Source: a virus. From it: DNA of 39,036 nt. Where the stretch lies: positions 1 through 39,036 of IMG/VR virus record IMGVR_UViG_3300048927_000809, one strand, 5' to 3'. Shown here one piece after another: positions 27,879-37,738 of the stretch. The position numbers and the translations under genes are program-made. Every line of letters starts with the position of its first letter. The first letter of the stretch is position 1. The notes under the pieces were generated by a model. That model ran no database searches. It saw only the letters and a program-made list of their open reading frames with translations, and was not told the DNA's origin.

Positions 27879-30800
27879 ATGGCGACGATTGCGCAAATTC
27901 GGGCTGACCTGGTCGGCTCCAGTGCCAGCTTCCGCGCGGCGATGGTCGACGGCCAGCGGCAGGCGAACACGTCGCTGGCGGAGATCCGTCGCGACGTGGC
28001 GTCGACGTCGTCCAGCATCTCGGCGCTGAACAAAACGGCCGTCGGCTTCCTCGGGTTCGAAGCCGTCAAGGCTGGTGTCAACAACCTGCTGGATGCGCAG
28101 AAGGCCATCCAGCAGATCCATTACTCGCTGCTGAGCGCGACCGGCTCGGGCACGGCAGCCAACGAAGCCTACGACGCTGTCAGCAAGACGGCACAGCGGC
28201 TGGGGCTGGATCTCCAGACCTCGGCGCTGGGCTTCTCCTCGATGTCCGCCGCGGCGAACGCGAACGGCGTCTCGATGAAGGACCAGATGGCCCTGTTCGA
28301 GGGTCTTGCGCGCTCGTCCACGGTGCTGCACCTCTCGTCGGAGCAGAGCGGCCGGGCCATCACCGCGCTGAGCCAGATTTTCGGCAAGGGCAAGATCCAG
28401 GCCGAGGAGCTGCGGCAGCAGCTGGGCGACGCCATTCCCGGCGTCGTGCCTCGCTTCCAGGCCGCCGTCATGGCGATGACGAAGGGCACGGACCTCGCCG
28501 GCAAGTCGTTCGACCAGCTGCTGCAGGGCGGTGACATCACCGTGCAGCGGTTCCTGCCCGCGCTCATTCAGGCCCTGAACGACACCGGGCGCGGCGCGGA
28601 GCAGGCGGTCAACGGTCCGGTCGCAGCCCTGAACCGGCTTTCGTCCGAGTGGTTCAAGCTCAAGGCCGACCTTTCCGGCGGGCTCTTCGCCGACGCCGCC
28701 GTGGGCAGCATCAACTTGGTCACGAACAACCTGGAGCACCTGGCCGACGTCGCCGGCATTACCGGGGGCCTGGTGGTGGCCCGGCTCGCCGGCAACGGCT
28801 TGGACAAGGCCGCGACAGGCGTCTCCGGGGTCGTTCAGCAGCAGCGCGAGGCACGTGCGGCCGCGGTGGCCACGACCGAACTGGCGGCTGCGGAATCGGC
28901 GGCAGCAGCGGCGGAGATCAAGCAAAACGAGGCCGCGCTGCGCGGCGTAACCATTGCCCGGGAGCAGGCCATCGCCTCGCGTGATGCCGCAGCGGCCTCC
29001 CTGCAAAAGGCGATCGCCGAGAATGAGGCGGCGCAGGCCACGCTGAACCACCAGCGCACCGCGGCGACGCTGTCGGCCAACACCCGGGCGCAGCGCATCG
29101 CCACGGCGGACGCGGCGGCGGCGCAGGCGAGCCTGACCCGGGCCCAGGTGCAGTACAACGCTTCGGCCCAGGCGACGGTATCGCTCAAGGAGCAGCAGAT
29201 CGCCCTTGAAGGGGCGCTGTTCCGCGCACGGGGCGCCGCCACCATCGCAACCGAGGCCGAGGTAGCCGCCGAGCGTCAGCTCGCCGCTACGGGCGCGGCA
29301 GCGCTGGTGGCGCGCGGCGCTGCCGGCGTCGGCAACCTTGCTTTGAGCCTGGTCGGCGGGCCGTGGGGCGCTGCGGTCGCGGCCATCGGCGCGGTGGGCT
29401 ATGCCATCTACGACACCCAGAAGCGGTCGGAGAATTATCGGCACGAGACCGACGAGCTGGTGAAGTCGATCCAGCAGGTGCGCACCGAGGCCGAGGCGAC
29501 CGCCAAGACCTTCGGCACGCTCGACAGCTCGATGTCGATCAAGCAGGGCCTGGAGCAGTACCAGCAGGAAAGCCAGGCGATCGCCGGCCAGCGGAAGGAA
29601 CTGCAGGCGTTGCAGGACCAGGCCGAGGCCGTGCGCGCGCGCATCGCCAGCCGGAGCGGCGGCACCGCGGGCGGCGCGTTCGCGAACCTGTTCGATTACC
29701 GCGAGCTGGAGCAGGTCAACGACCGAATCGAGAAGCTGCAGGGCCAGATCGGCCCGGCCTCGACGGCGGTGGACGCGCTGGGCAACAAGATGGCCGGCGT
29801 CCTCGCGCCGTCCATCGACTCGGTGAAGCACGCTATCGACCAGTTGGCCAGCGGCAAGCCGCTGCTGGACGTGATTTTCGACCTGTCGGCCGGCGCCGAT
29901 AAGGGCATCGCCGCGGCGGACACCGCGCTGGCGAACGTGCGTTCGGCCATCAACGGGATTGCGGCCAGCACCAAGCAGATGACGGATAAGGCGGCTACGG
30001 ACGGCCTGAACAACGCCCAGAAGGCGGCCTACGAGCATGCCCAACGGCTGACCGAGATCGCGAAGCTGGCGCCTGGCCTGCAGGGCAACCTGCTGACGAG
30101 CGAGAACGACGGCTATGCCACCAACCTGAAGGCGGCCCAGCAGCTGGACGCTGCGGATGCCGCGAAGAAAGCGGCATCCGAGGCGGCTTCTCAGGCACGC
30201 CAGTGGAAGCAGCAGGCCGACAACCTCAACCAGTCGCTGCAGCAGACCCACAACGAACTGGCGGCCCAGCTGGACACCACCCAGCGTCTGACGCCGGAGG
30301 AGAAGAAACTCCAGGACATCCTGGGCGGCACGAACGACGCCTACAATCACGCGTCCGAGAGCCTGCAGCGGCGGATGCTGACCCAGGCTCAGGCAAACGC
30401 CGAACTGTCCAAGTCGATCGTGCTGCACCAGCAGGAAGCTGCGGCGGCGGCGCGCAGTGCCGCGTTGCAGGACCAACTGGCCTCGAGGATCCAGAGGCAG
30501 ACTGAAGCCAACGACATCGCCACCACGAGCGTGGGGCACGGCCAGCAACTCACCCAGCAGTTGCAGGACGAGTTGCGCATTCGCCAGGAATACGACCGCC
30601 AGCGTCTGCAGTACGACAAGGAGGCGGGGCGACTCCAGCCAGGTGCCGCCGGCTCGGTCGGTTCCAGCCAGTACAACGACGATGTCGCACGCATGGTTGC
30701 CAGCCAGCAGCAGGAGCTGGCCATCTACCGCGCTGGTGTTCAGGCCCGCCTGGATGCCGAAGGGGATTGGAGAAACGGTGCACAGGCTGCCTTTGAGGAC

Positions 30801-31457
30801 TATGCAGCCTCCGCTGCTGACGTCGCTGGGCAGACAAAGGCGAGTTTCACCAGTGCGTTCAGCCAGCTTGAGGACGATCTCGTCAAGGGCAAACTGAACT
30901 TCACGAGCTTCGCCAACTCGGTGATCCAGGACATGCTGCGCATGCAGGTGCGCGGTGGGTTGAGCACCTTGGCTCAGTACGGAACCCAGGTCCTCGGTTC
31001 GCTTTTTGGCTACGACGCGAGTGGCGGTGCCGGTGCTGCCAGCTACGGAAATAACGGACAGGTCACCCACGTCAATTTCGGCGGCGGCCGCGCGACCGGT
31101 GGCCCGACGGCGGGCGGCATGCTTTACGAAGTGGCGGAGGGCGGGCGCCCTGAGATTTATCAGTCGGGCGGTCGCACGTACCTACTGTCGGGCCAAGACG
31201 GGCACGTCACGCCGGCAGGAAGCGGCAGTTCGTCGATCGGTTCGGGGCTTCCCGGAGGCCTTACGGTCAACATCATCAACAACGCTGGCGTGCAGGTCAC
31301 GCAGAAGCAGGGTAGGGGACAGAACGGTATGCCCAGCCTGGATTTCATCATCGACGCGGTGGATGCGGGCATGGCCGATAAGATTGCTTCCGGGCGTAGC
31401 CGCACCGGCAATGCTATGGCGCAGCGGATGGGCACCAGTATGGCGGCGAACCTGTGA
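27879..31457 (+). CDS. Tape measure protein
   Basis: This 1192-residue protein is the tape measure, which sets tail length. The N-terminal part (1-290) has the conserved tape-measure domain (AQKAIQQIHYSLLSATGSGTA, EELRQQLGDAIPGVVPRFQAAV). A very long Ala/Glu/Gln-rich coiled-coil region follows (290-1000) with a hydrophobic stretch near 495 (AAVAAIGAVGYAIYD). The C-terminal part is the lambda H-like domain (QLEDDLVKGKLNFTSFANS, then Gly-rich and LTVNIINNAG). At about 1.5 Angstrom per residue the tail would be roughly 180 nm. It starts one base after the chaperone stop codon. Confidence 0.95.
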   Translation: MATIAQIRADLVGSSASFRAAMVDGQRQANTSLAEIRRDVASTSSSISALNKTAVGFLGFEAVKAGVNNLLDAQKAIQQIHYSLLSATGSGTAANEAYDAVSKTAQRLGLDLQTSALGFSSMSAAANANGVSMKDQMALFEGLARSSTVLHLSSEQSGRAITALSQIFGKGKIQAEELRQQLGDAIPGVVPRFQAAVMAMTKGTDLAGKSFDQLLQGGDITVQRFLPALIQALNDTGRGAEQAVNGPVAALNRLSSEWFKLKADLSGGLFADAAVGSINLVTNNLEHLADVAGITGGLVVARLAGNGLDKAATGVSGVVQQQREARAAAVATTELAAAESAAAAAEIKQNEAALRGVTIAREQAIASRDAAAASLQKAIAENEAAQATLNHQRTAATLSANTRAQRIATADAAAAQASLTRAQVQYNASAQATVSLKEQQIALEGALFRARGAATIATEAEVAAERQLAATGAAALVARGAAGVGNLALSLVGGPWGAAVAAIGAVGYAIYDTQKRSENYRHETDELVKSIQQVRTEAEATAKTFGTLDSSMSIKQGLEQYQQESQAIAGQRKELQALQDQAEAVRARIASRSGGTAGGAFANLFDYRELEQVNDRIEKLQGQIGPASTAVDALGNKMAGVLAPSIDSVKHAIDQLASGKPLLDVIFDLSAGADKGIAAADTALANVRSAINGIAASTKQMTDKAATDGLNNAQKAAYEHAQRLTEIAKLAPGLQGNLLTSENDGYATNLKAAQQLDAADAAKKAASEAASQARQWKQQADNLNQSLQQTHNELAAQLDTTQRLTPEEKKLQDILGGTNDAYNHASESLQRRMLTQAQANAELSKSIVLHQQEAAAAARSAALQDQLASRIQRQTEANDIATTSVGHGQQLTQQLQDELRIRQEYDRQRLQYDKEAGRLQPGAAGSVGSSQYNDDVARMVASQQQELAIYRAGVQARLDAEGDWRNGAQAAFEDYAASAADVAGQTKASFTSAFSQLEDDLVKGKLNFTSFANSVIQDMLRMQVRGGLSTLAQYGTQVLGSLFGYDASGGAGAASYGNNGQVTHVNFGGGRATGGPTAGGMLYEVAEGGRPEIYQSGGRTYLLSGQDGHVTPAGSGSSSIGSGLPGGLTVNIINNAGVQVTQKQGRGQNGMPSLDFIIDAVDAGMADKIASGRSRTGNAMAQRMGTSMAANL

Positions 31458-31840
31458 TGGCTACGGTTCCCTCCTGGCCCGCATCCCTGCCGGCACCTCT
31501 GATCGATGGGTATAACGCCAAGCCGAAGCCGACCTTCGTGCGCACCGAGATGGATAGCGGCCGCGCACGTAACCGCCGTCGCACTATCACCGGGGCTACG
31601 GAATTTCAGCAACGGTATCGGATGACGATGTCGCAGGTCGCAACGTTCGAGGCGTGGTTCGAAAATGAAGCATTGGGCGGTGCCGCAGCCGCCCTGATGC
31701 CCGTCATCACCGCCGCTGGCAAGGTGCTCGTTCAATGCGATTTCACGGACACCTATTCCAAAGCCTCGGTGCCTGGATCGAAGCTGTTCGACATCAGCCT
31801 CTCCCTTTCAACTTACGCAAGGCTGGTGCCGAATGGCTGA
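31457..31840 (+). CDS. Distal tail protein
   Basis: This 127-residue protein follows the tape measure. It begins with VPSWPASLPAPLIDGYNA, contains EFQQRYRMTMSQVATFEAWFENE, and ends with a beta-rich part (SKLFDISLSLSTYARLV). It occupies the lambda gpM place and is probably a structural part of the tail tip ring. The ATG at 31457 is used; a GTG at 31454 that overlaps the preceding stop is equally possible. Confidence 0.78.
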   Translation: MATVPSWPASLPAPLIDGYNAKPKPTFVRTEMDSGRARNRRRTITGATEFQQRYRMTMSQVATFEAWFENEALGGAAAALMPVITAAGKVLVQCDFTDTYSKASVPGSKLFDISLSLSTYARLVPNG

Positions 31841-32369
31841 CTTTTCTGAGGCGATGAAGGAGGCCTACGCCTCCAACCCACGGGGAGAGATCATCGTGGA
31901 GACGCTGGAGTTCATCCATCCGTCGTTCGTCGACGACGACAACAGCCCGACGGCTCTCCGCTTCGTTAACGACGGCCAGGACATTTTCGCAGGCCTGGAG
32001 GCGTCCGCGCCGGTGCAGCCAGGCCAGACTGTCCAGTTCACCGCGCTGCCTTTCGAGGCTGTACCGCCCGGCTTTGAGGAAGGGCAGACGCCCAATCTGA
32101 CTATCACCGTGGACAACGTGGGCCGGGTGATGACGGAGCAGCTGGAGGCCGCAACGCAGTCGTCGGAACCCATCATCGTGATCTACCGGCCGTACCTTCT
32201 GAGCGACCTTGCTGGGCCGCAGATGGATCCGCCGATCCAGATGGGTGTGCTCAAGGCCACGGCCGACCTCATGAAGGTGACCTTCACGGCCACCCTCGAC
32301 GACGTGACGAATGTCCCATTCCCGCGCCGCCAGTACACGCCCGACGACTTCCCCGGGCTGGTGCGATGA
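31833..32369 (+). CDS. Tail tip protein with DUF1833 domain
   Basis: This 178-residue protein matches the DUF1833 family found in siphovirus tail tips. Residues 1-15 form a helix (ADFSEAMKEAYASN), followed by VETLEFIHPSF and many beta strands with NLTITVDNVGRVMTEQLEAA in the middle and VTNVPFPRRQYTPDDFPGL at the end. The family takes the place of lambda gpL. It overlaps both neighbours (8 bases and ATGA). Confidence 0.88.
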   Translation: MADFSEAMKEAYASNPRGEIIVETLEFIHPSFVDDDNSPTALRFVNDGQDIFAGLEASAPVQPGQTVQFTALPFEAVPPGFEEGQTPNLTITVDNVGRVMTEQLEAATQSSEPIIVIYRPYLLSDLAGPQMDPPIQMGVLKATADLMKVTFTATLDDVTNVPFPRRQYTPDDFPGLVR

Positions 32370-32764
32370 CGCCGTCCGACGTGCGGCCGTACCTCGGCCT
32401 TCCGTACCGGCTAGGCGCTGACGGCCCAGAAGCCTTTGATTGCCGGGGGCTGGTCCGCGTGGTGCTTCGGAAGCACTTCGGCCGGGCCGTCCCAGTCCTA
32501 CCCCTGGGGATCGATCTCGGCGCCCTCTGGGCCGCGTCTGTAGCCTCGGGAATGTGGGAAACCGTAGATCAGCCATCGCCCGGTGATGCTGTGGTCATGC
32601 GTGGTGGTGACGACCCACACGTCGGCGTCTACCTGGAAGCTGGCGAGGCCGGCGTGCTGCACGCCTACGAGGCGGCCGGGCAGGTCGTTTGGACGCCTAT
32701 GGACCGTCTGCGCCTTACCGGATTCTCGCGGCTCTCGTTCGTGCGGTGCCACGCGGCTGAGTAG
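32366..32764 (+). CDS. NlpC/P60 peptidase of the tail tip
   Basis: This 132-residue protein is an NlpC/P60-type cysteine peptidase. The nucleophile is Cys26 in EAFDCRGLV, with His85 in DPHVGVYL and His99 in VLHAYEAAG as partners. In tail tips (lambda gpK C-terminal domain) it cuts peptidoglycan cross-links so that DNA can enter the cell. The family JAB domain of gpK is missing. An intrinsic terminator follows 34 bases after the stop codon. Confidence 0.92.
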   Translation: MTPSDVRPYLGLPYRLGADGPEAFDCRGLVRVVLRKHFGRAVPVLPLGIDLGALWAASVASGMWETVDQPSPGDAVVMRGGDDPHVGVYLEAGEAGVLHAYEAAGQVVWTPMDRLRLTGFSRLSFVRCHAAE

Positions 32765-32797
32765 CCAGTTCAACAACGACACCGAGATATGCCAAAG

Positions 32798-32819
32798 GCC
32801 CGCCATGAGCGGGCTTTTT
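32798..32819 (+). terminator. Intrinsic terminator before the tip attachment gene
   Basis: GCCCGC (32798-32803) pairs with GCGGGC (32809-32814) around CATGA, followed by five T (32815-32819). It lies between the NlpC/P60 gene and the tip attachment gene; GGAG of the latter comes right after it. Confidence 0.8.
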
Positions 32820-32833
32820 CATTTGGAGTACCG

Positions 32834-35800
32834 ATGCACGCCACGCTCGTCCATGTCCGCGACCCCTTCCGTCACGAGGTAAATCGCACTGCCCACCAGG
32901 TGACGCGCCGGGTGCGCATCGACACCATGCTGCGCCTACACGGGCTGATCGCGGGTCGCGGGCGGAAGATGCGCCGCCTGTCGCACTTCGTGGTGGCGAG
33001 CGGGTCGAACGATTTCCTGCTGCAACACCAGTGGTCGCGCTGCATCGAGGACGGCGAGCTGATTACGGTCGTTGCGTTGCCGAAGGGCGGCGGCGGACTC
33101 CGAACCGTCGCGCTTATCGTCGTGGCTGTGGTGGCGGCCTGGGTGACCGGCGGCGCCGGTGGCGCCTTGGTAGCCGGATCGTTCGGGGCCACGGCCGCCG
33201 GTGCCGCGGTGGCGATCGCAGGTTCGCTACTCGTGAACGCGGTGCTGCCGCTTCCCAGGCCTCCGTCGGGCAGCACGGACAACAAGAGCGGCGCGTACGG
33301 GATCGGGGCCAAGAGCAACACGGCGCGCTTGCTGCAGAGCATTCCGGTCATGTACGGCCGGTTCAACGTGACTCCGGACTATGCCGCCCAGCCCTATACC
33401 GAGTTCCGCAACAACGAGCAGACCCTTTACTCGCTGCTGGCGGTGACCCAGGGCGATATCGCGGTGGAGCAGATTCGGATCGGAGACACCGACATCGGCG
33501 ACTTTGCCGAGGCCGATTACGAGGTGATCCCTCCCGGCGGCACCGTCAGCCTATTCCCCGACAACGTCGTCACCAGCGACGCCGTGCAGGGGCTGGAACT
33601 GAAGCGTCCCTCCGAGGGGGGCGACTGGCTCGGGCCGTTCGTCTCAAACCCCGCCGGCAGCACCACGACCCAAATTTCCGTCGATATCGGCTTCGCCAGC
33701 GGCATCTACCGCCTCAATTCGGACGGCAAGGAGCGTCCGGCCATTGCACGGTGGGAGGTGCAGGTCCGGCGCATTGACGATCAGGGCAACGCAATCGGCG
33801 ACTGGTCGACCGGTGTCACTCGTCAGGTACAGCGCGACGACCGCACCCCCGGCCTCTTCGAAACATTCCCTATCACGGTTGCGGAGGGCCGCTACCAGGT
33901 TCGCGCGCGCGCCTACGACACGGAGCAGGGCGCGGGCACGGTGGTCAACGCCGTGAGCTGGGTGGGCATGCGCGCTTACCTGCCGAGCAAGCGCACGTAT
34001 GGTGACATCACCCTGCTGGCGGTGCGTATAAAGGCCACCAACAACCTGAATTCGTCGACGGCCAAGGCCATCAACGTCACCGGCACCCGCAAGCTGCCCG
34101 TGTGGAATGGCGCCTCGTGGAGCGCCCCGCAGGCGACGCGTAGCCCGGCATGGGTGATCGCCGATATCCTGCGGAACACGACCTACGGGCGTGGCTGGGC
34201 GGACAACCGCATGAACCTCGCCGGGCTCCTCCGCCTGGCCGGGGTTTGGGCGGCGCGGGGCGACACCTTCGACGGGGTCTTCGACACGAAGGTCAGCCTA
34301 TGGGACGCGCTGTCCACGGCGGCTCGGGTAGGCCGAGCCGTGCCCATGTATTACGCCGGGGTGATCGACATCATCCGCGACGAGCCGCGCGACGTGGTGC
34401 CGCTGGTTATCACTCCCGACAAGATCGTGGCGGGAAGCTTCTCGATCGATTACGCATTCCCGTCCCAGGACTCGCCCGATCACGTTGTGGTGTCTTACAT
34501 AGACCCCGCCACATGGTCTCAGCAGACCGTCGTATGCGCCCTTGGCGACAGCAAGAAGCTGAAGCCCAAGAACGTGACCATGCAGGGCATTACCTCGCGC
34601 GATCAGGCGTGGCGCGAGGGTATCTACATGGCGGCGTGCAACCGCGACCAGCGAAAATTCCCGTCGCTGACGACGGAGATGGAAGGGCTGATCGCGAAGT
34701 ACGGCGACTTGGTCAGCCTTTCGCATGACGTGCCGGCCTGGGGCGAGTCGGGCGTCATCGAGGACTACGATCCGGACACGCTCACGCTCACCACGAGCGA
34801 GCCCACGCAGTGGTTCGTCGGGCAGTCGCATTATGTGCGGCTGGCAAGGCGCAACGGGTCGCAGGACGGCCCGTACCTGGTCACCAAGGGGGAGGGCGAT
34901 TACTCGCTGGTGCTCCAGAACCTGACCGACGCGCAGAAGGCATCCCTGTGGGTGGGCGACGGCTACAGCGAAGAGCGGACGGTTTATCAGTTCGGCCCGG
35001 CCAACAAGGAAAGCCAGGAATGCCTGGTCGTCAAGTCGAGGCCGGATGGCAAGGGGCAGGTCGGCCTCTCGCTGGTGAATTACGCCTACAGCGTGCACGT
35101 GGCCGAGAACGACGTGAACGTGCCGCCGCCTGGGTCGGGGTCGCTGCTGCTGGACCAGCCGGCGGCCCCGGCCGTGGGCGGCGTGGGCGTCAAGCAGGAT
35201 CCGGATACCCAACTGGTATGGCTGTATGTGGATCCGGTGCCCGGCGCCACGAGCTACGAGTTCCAGATCAGCTACGACAACGGGCTGACCTGGATCGCCG
35301 TCGGCATCGGTCGCTCCAACAGCGTCCAGGTCAGCATCCCCGCGGGAAACTGGATCGTGCGCGCCCGGGCTTATGGTGCCGGCGGCCTCGGCGGCCCCTG
35401 GAATCAAACGCCGATTGGCGTCACGGGCGCACCGCCGGTCCTGGGAGCCCTCAGCAACTTCGTGGCCACGCCGATCGTGATGGGCATCCTGCTGACGTGG
35501 CAGCTTCCGACCCGGCTGAACCTGATCGGCGCGGATGCCGTGGAGATCTACTTCGGCACGACCCCCGCGCGCAACCAGGCATCGCCTTTGGCGACGGTCT
35601 CGATCCCCACGAACAGCTACCCGCTCACGAACCTGAAGGCCGGCCAAGAGCTGTACTTCTGGGCGCGTGTGCGCGGCACTGATACCGGCAACTACGGCCC
35701 GGAAATTGGTCCGATCCACGGAGAGAGCAGCAGCGATGCCGCGACGATCCTCGATTACCTGACGGGCAAGATCACGGCCTCGCAGCTGGGGCAGGACCTG

Positions 35801-36757
35801 TTGTCGAAGTTCGAGTCCATCGCGCAGCTGCAGGCTTTCATCCAGGCGCCGGCCTGGGCCGCTGGAACCGCCTACGCGGTCGGGACGATCGTCGGCAAGG
35901 ACGATCGGCTGTACCGGGCTGTGCAGGCCGTGCCGGCGAATGGCCCGGCGCCGGGGACCGACGCCACCTACTGGCGCGACATCGGCGCCCGCGTGCAGAC
36001 CGCGGCGGGGATGGTGGGGTCGATCTACGACACGAACCTGAAGGTCACGGACCTGGGGTCCACGGTGCAAGCTACGGCGACGCGCACGGATGCGGTGTTC
36101 GCCCAGCTGAACCCGAAGTCGATCGGCCAGCTGACGGATGCTTCGGACGGCTCGGCAGGCAACATGACCACGATGCCCAGCGCGGGCTACTACAGCTACG
36201 TGATCGCGCAGGTGCAGAACGACCGTGCGCTGGGTGAGCGGATCGACACGGTGTACGCGACGGTGGGCGGCTACGACGCGCGGATCCAAACGGTGCAGAC
36301 CGCGACGGCAAACCTGAACGGCAAGGTTTCAGCGAGCCAGGTTACGAAGGTGGCCGTGGCCGCAAACGGGCAGACCTACTATGCCGGCGTCGCCATCGGC
36401 GTCGACTATGCCGGCGGCACGGTCACGTCGCAGGTGCTGGTGAACGCAGCGACGTTCGCCGTCTTCGATGCCTCCAGCGGCACGGCCGTGGCACGCGCAC
36501 CTTTCATCATCCAGGGTGGGCAGACGTTCATCGACGACGCGTTCATCCGTAATGCCTCGATCACCACAGCGAAGATCGCCTACCTGCGCTCGGGGGCCAG
36601 CGATTCGAACGGCAACGCCCTGTGGGAGATCGACCCGAATGGGCAGCTGATTATCCGAGGTTCGGGCAATGGCTGGCGCACGGAGCGCGATGGGCGCGGC
36701 GCGCGTCTCTACGATGGGAACAACCGTCTTCGCTATCGATGGGGGAGCTGGGACTGA
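32834..36757 (+). CDS. Tail tip attachment protein (J-like host-specificity protein)
   Basis: This 1307-residue protein is a J-like tip protein that recognises the host. The N-terminal part combines a lambda gpI-like segment (MHATLVHVRDPF) with hydrophobic stretches typical of J (TVALIVVAVVAAWVTGGAGG, 90-140). The core tip domain begins near IPVMYGRFNVTPDYAAQPY. Around residues 775-860 is a fibronectin-III-like domain, near 1010-1055 a carbohydrate-binding-like module (AWAAGTAYAVGTIVGKDDRLY...YWRDIG), and at the end a DUF1983-like domain (VSASQVTKVAVAANGQTYYA). The ATG at 32834 has GGAG upstream. Host range probably depends on the C-terminal half. Confidence 0.95.
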   Translation: MHATLVHVRDPFRHEVNRTAHQVTRRVRIDTMLRLHGLIAGRGRKMRRLSHFVVASGSNDFLLQHQWSRCIEDGELITVVALPKGGGGLRTVALIVVAVVAAWVTGGAGGALVAGSFGATAAGAAVAIAGSLLVNAVLPLPRPPSGSTDNKSGAYGIGAKSNTARLLQSIPVMYGRFNVTPDYAAQPYTEFRNNEQTLYSLLAVTQGDIAVEQIRIGDTDIGDFAEADYEVIPPGGTVSLFPDNVVTSDAVQGLELKRPSEGGDWLGPFVSNPAGSTTTQISVDIGFASGIYRLNSDGKERPAIARWEVQVRRIDDQGNAIGDWSTGVTRQVQRDDRTPGLFETFPITVAEGRYQVRARAYDTEQGAGTVVNAVSWVGMRAYLPSKRTYGDITLLAVRIKATNNLNSSTAKAINVTGTRKLPVWNGASWSAPQATRSPAWVIADILRNTTYGRGWADNRMNLAGLLRLAGVWAARGDTFDGVFDTKVSLWDALSTAARVGRAVPMYYAGVIDIIRDEPRDVVPLVITPDKIVAGSFSIDYAFPSQDSPDHVVVSYIDPATWSQQTVVCALGDSKKLKPKNVTMQGITSRDQAWREGIYMAACNRDQRKFPSLTTEMEGLIAKYGDLVSLSHDVPAWGESGVIEDYDPDTLTLTTSEPTQWFVGQSHYVRLARRNGSQDGPYLVTKGEGDYSLVLQNLTDAQKASLWVGDGYSEERTVYQFGPANKESQECLVVKSRPDGKGQVGLSLVNYAYSVHVAENDVNVPPPGSGSLLLDQPAAPAVGGVGVKQDPDTQLVWLYVDPVPGATSYEFQISYDNGLTWIAVGIGRSNSVQVSIPAGNWIVRARAYGAGGLGGPWNQTPIGVTGAPPVLGALSNFVATPIVMGILLTWQLPTRLNLIGADAVEIYFGTTPARNQASPLATVSIPTNSYPLTNLKAGQELYFWARVRGTDTGNYGPEIGPIHGESSSDAATILDYLTGKITASQLGQDLLSKFESIAQLQAFIQAPAWAAGTAYAVGTIVGKDDRLYRAVQAVPANGPAPGTDATYWRDIGARVQTAAGMVGSIYDTNLKVTDLGSTVQATATRTDAVFAQLNPKSIGQLTDASDGSAGNMTTMPSAGYYSYVIAQVQNDRALGERIDTVYATVGGYDARIQTVQTATANLNGKVSASQVTKVAVAANGQTYYAGVAIGVDYAGGTVTSQVLVNAATFAVFDASSGTAVARAPFIIQGGQTFIDDAFIRNASITTAKIAYLRSGASDSNGNALWEIDPNGQLIIRGSGNGWRTERDGRGARLYDGNNRLRYRWGSWD

Positions 36758-37029
36758 TGCCTATCGGAATGGAAGCCTACGACGGGGCCGGTGCTGTGCT
36801 GGTCTCGGTTACGGATCGAATCGGCCGCGTCGTCGGCATTGTCGCTGGCGCCTCCGGTGGAGGGACCGTCAGCCACCCATCTCTGTCACAGGGCACGCCG
36901 TTTGCATTCGCTCAGGTAGCGCAAGGCATCACCCTTGCCTCAACCACGCCGCAGTGCACGATCAACGGCACGACCATCACCTACACCGGATCTGCGCTGC
37001 CTTTCCGTATCATCTTTGGGACTTACTGA
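36757..37029 (+). CDS. Small tail tip / fibre-associated protein
   Basis: This 90-residue protein begins in a TGATG junction with the tip gene, preceded by GGGGGAG. It is beta-rich and Gly/Ser/Thr-rich, with PIGMEAYDGAGAVLVSVTDR at the start and ALPFRIIFGTY at the end, and no charged helix. The C-terminal end resembles the YDSAG/fibre start modules of other phages. It may be a small fibre or tip accessory subunit; the function is unknown. Confidence 0.7.
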   Translation: MPIGMEAYDGAGAVLVSVTDRIGRVVGIVAGASGGGTVSHPSLSQGTPFAFAQVAQGITLASTTPQCTINGTTITYTGSALPFRIIFGTY

Positions 37030-37730
37030 TGCCGGTCGGATTCGAGGTGTCCAACGATGGCGGCCAGGTCATTGTGGACGCCAACTTTGCCAGCATGGCG
37101 CTGGTGCAGAAGGGCACCGCAACGCTTGGACAGGATTCCACCACACCGCCGAACGCCTCCTGTTCTGCGTCGGTGACGGTCAGCGGTGAGTTCCCGATCA
37201 TCGCCTATCGCTCGCCCGTCCCGGTGGCCCTGTGGTTCGTGGAGAACAGCGGCAACACCTGGACATACCATTTCCTCTCTCTGTCGGGAAACGCTGGCAC
37301 ACCCTTCAACTGGTACGTGTTCGACCGCCCGCGCGACACCGGGTCCAAGTTCGGGGCCCAGGCTTTTGACGAGAACGGCAAGCTCACCTACGACCTTATG
37401 TGGCCGTACATGCGCGTGCGCGGCGTGGTGGACTTCGATGCCAACACTACCAAGACCGTGACGGGCTATCCCGCTGCCACCTATGCGGTTTCCATGGTGC
37501 AGACCGGCGTCGCCTCGCCGTACTTCGTCACACCTCCGAACCCGCCCAACCCAGGGCAGAACTGGCACTGGGACGCCGTCATGGTGTTGGGCGGACTGGT
37601 CGCCAACAACGACGGATTCACCTGCACTTCGATGACTTGCGCTCGAACCTCTTTTCAGGGCTCGCAGCTTCCGCAATACCCGCAGTCGCCAGCTGGCAAG
37701 GCGATGCTGATCGATATCACGAACCTCTAG
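37029..37730 (+). CDS. Tail fibre-associated structural protein
   Basis: This 233-residue protein follows in a TGATG junction. It begins PVGFEVSNDGGQVIVDANFASM, an opening shared with surface-exposed phage tip proteins that resemble each other in the first 40 residues. It is beta-rich throughout, with several aromatic residues (NWYVFDRPRDTG, QNWHWDAVMVLGG). No enzymatic motif is seen. It is probably a receptor-binding or fibre-attachment protein of the tail tip. Confidence 0.7.
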   Translation: MPVGFEVSNDGGQVIVDANFASMALVQKGTATLGQDSTTPPNASCSASVTVSGEFPIIAYRSPVPVALWFVENSGNTWTYHFLSLSGNAGTPFNWYVFDRPRDTGSKFGAQAFDENGKLTYDLMWPYMRVRGVVDFDANTTKTVTGYPAATYAVSMVQTGVASPYFVTPPNPPNPGQNWHWDAVMVLGGLVANNDGFTCTSMTCARTSFQGSQLPQYPQSPAGKAMLIDITNL

Positions 37731-37738
37731 GAATTCAC

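Noticed and set aside
27789-31070. 1093-codon open frame antisense to the tape measure gene
   Set aside because: It is a by-product of GC-rich codon usage opposite a long Ala/Gln-rich gene. The product is Arg/Leu/Gly-rich without domains, and the plus-strand gene has clear homology and context.
34298-36289. 663-codon minus-strand open frame opposite the tip gene
   Set aside because: Composition (His, Arg, Val, Gly-rich) and absence of a ribosome-binding site or motif mark it as a shadow of the J-like gene.
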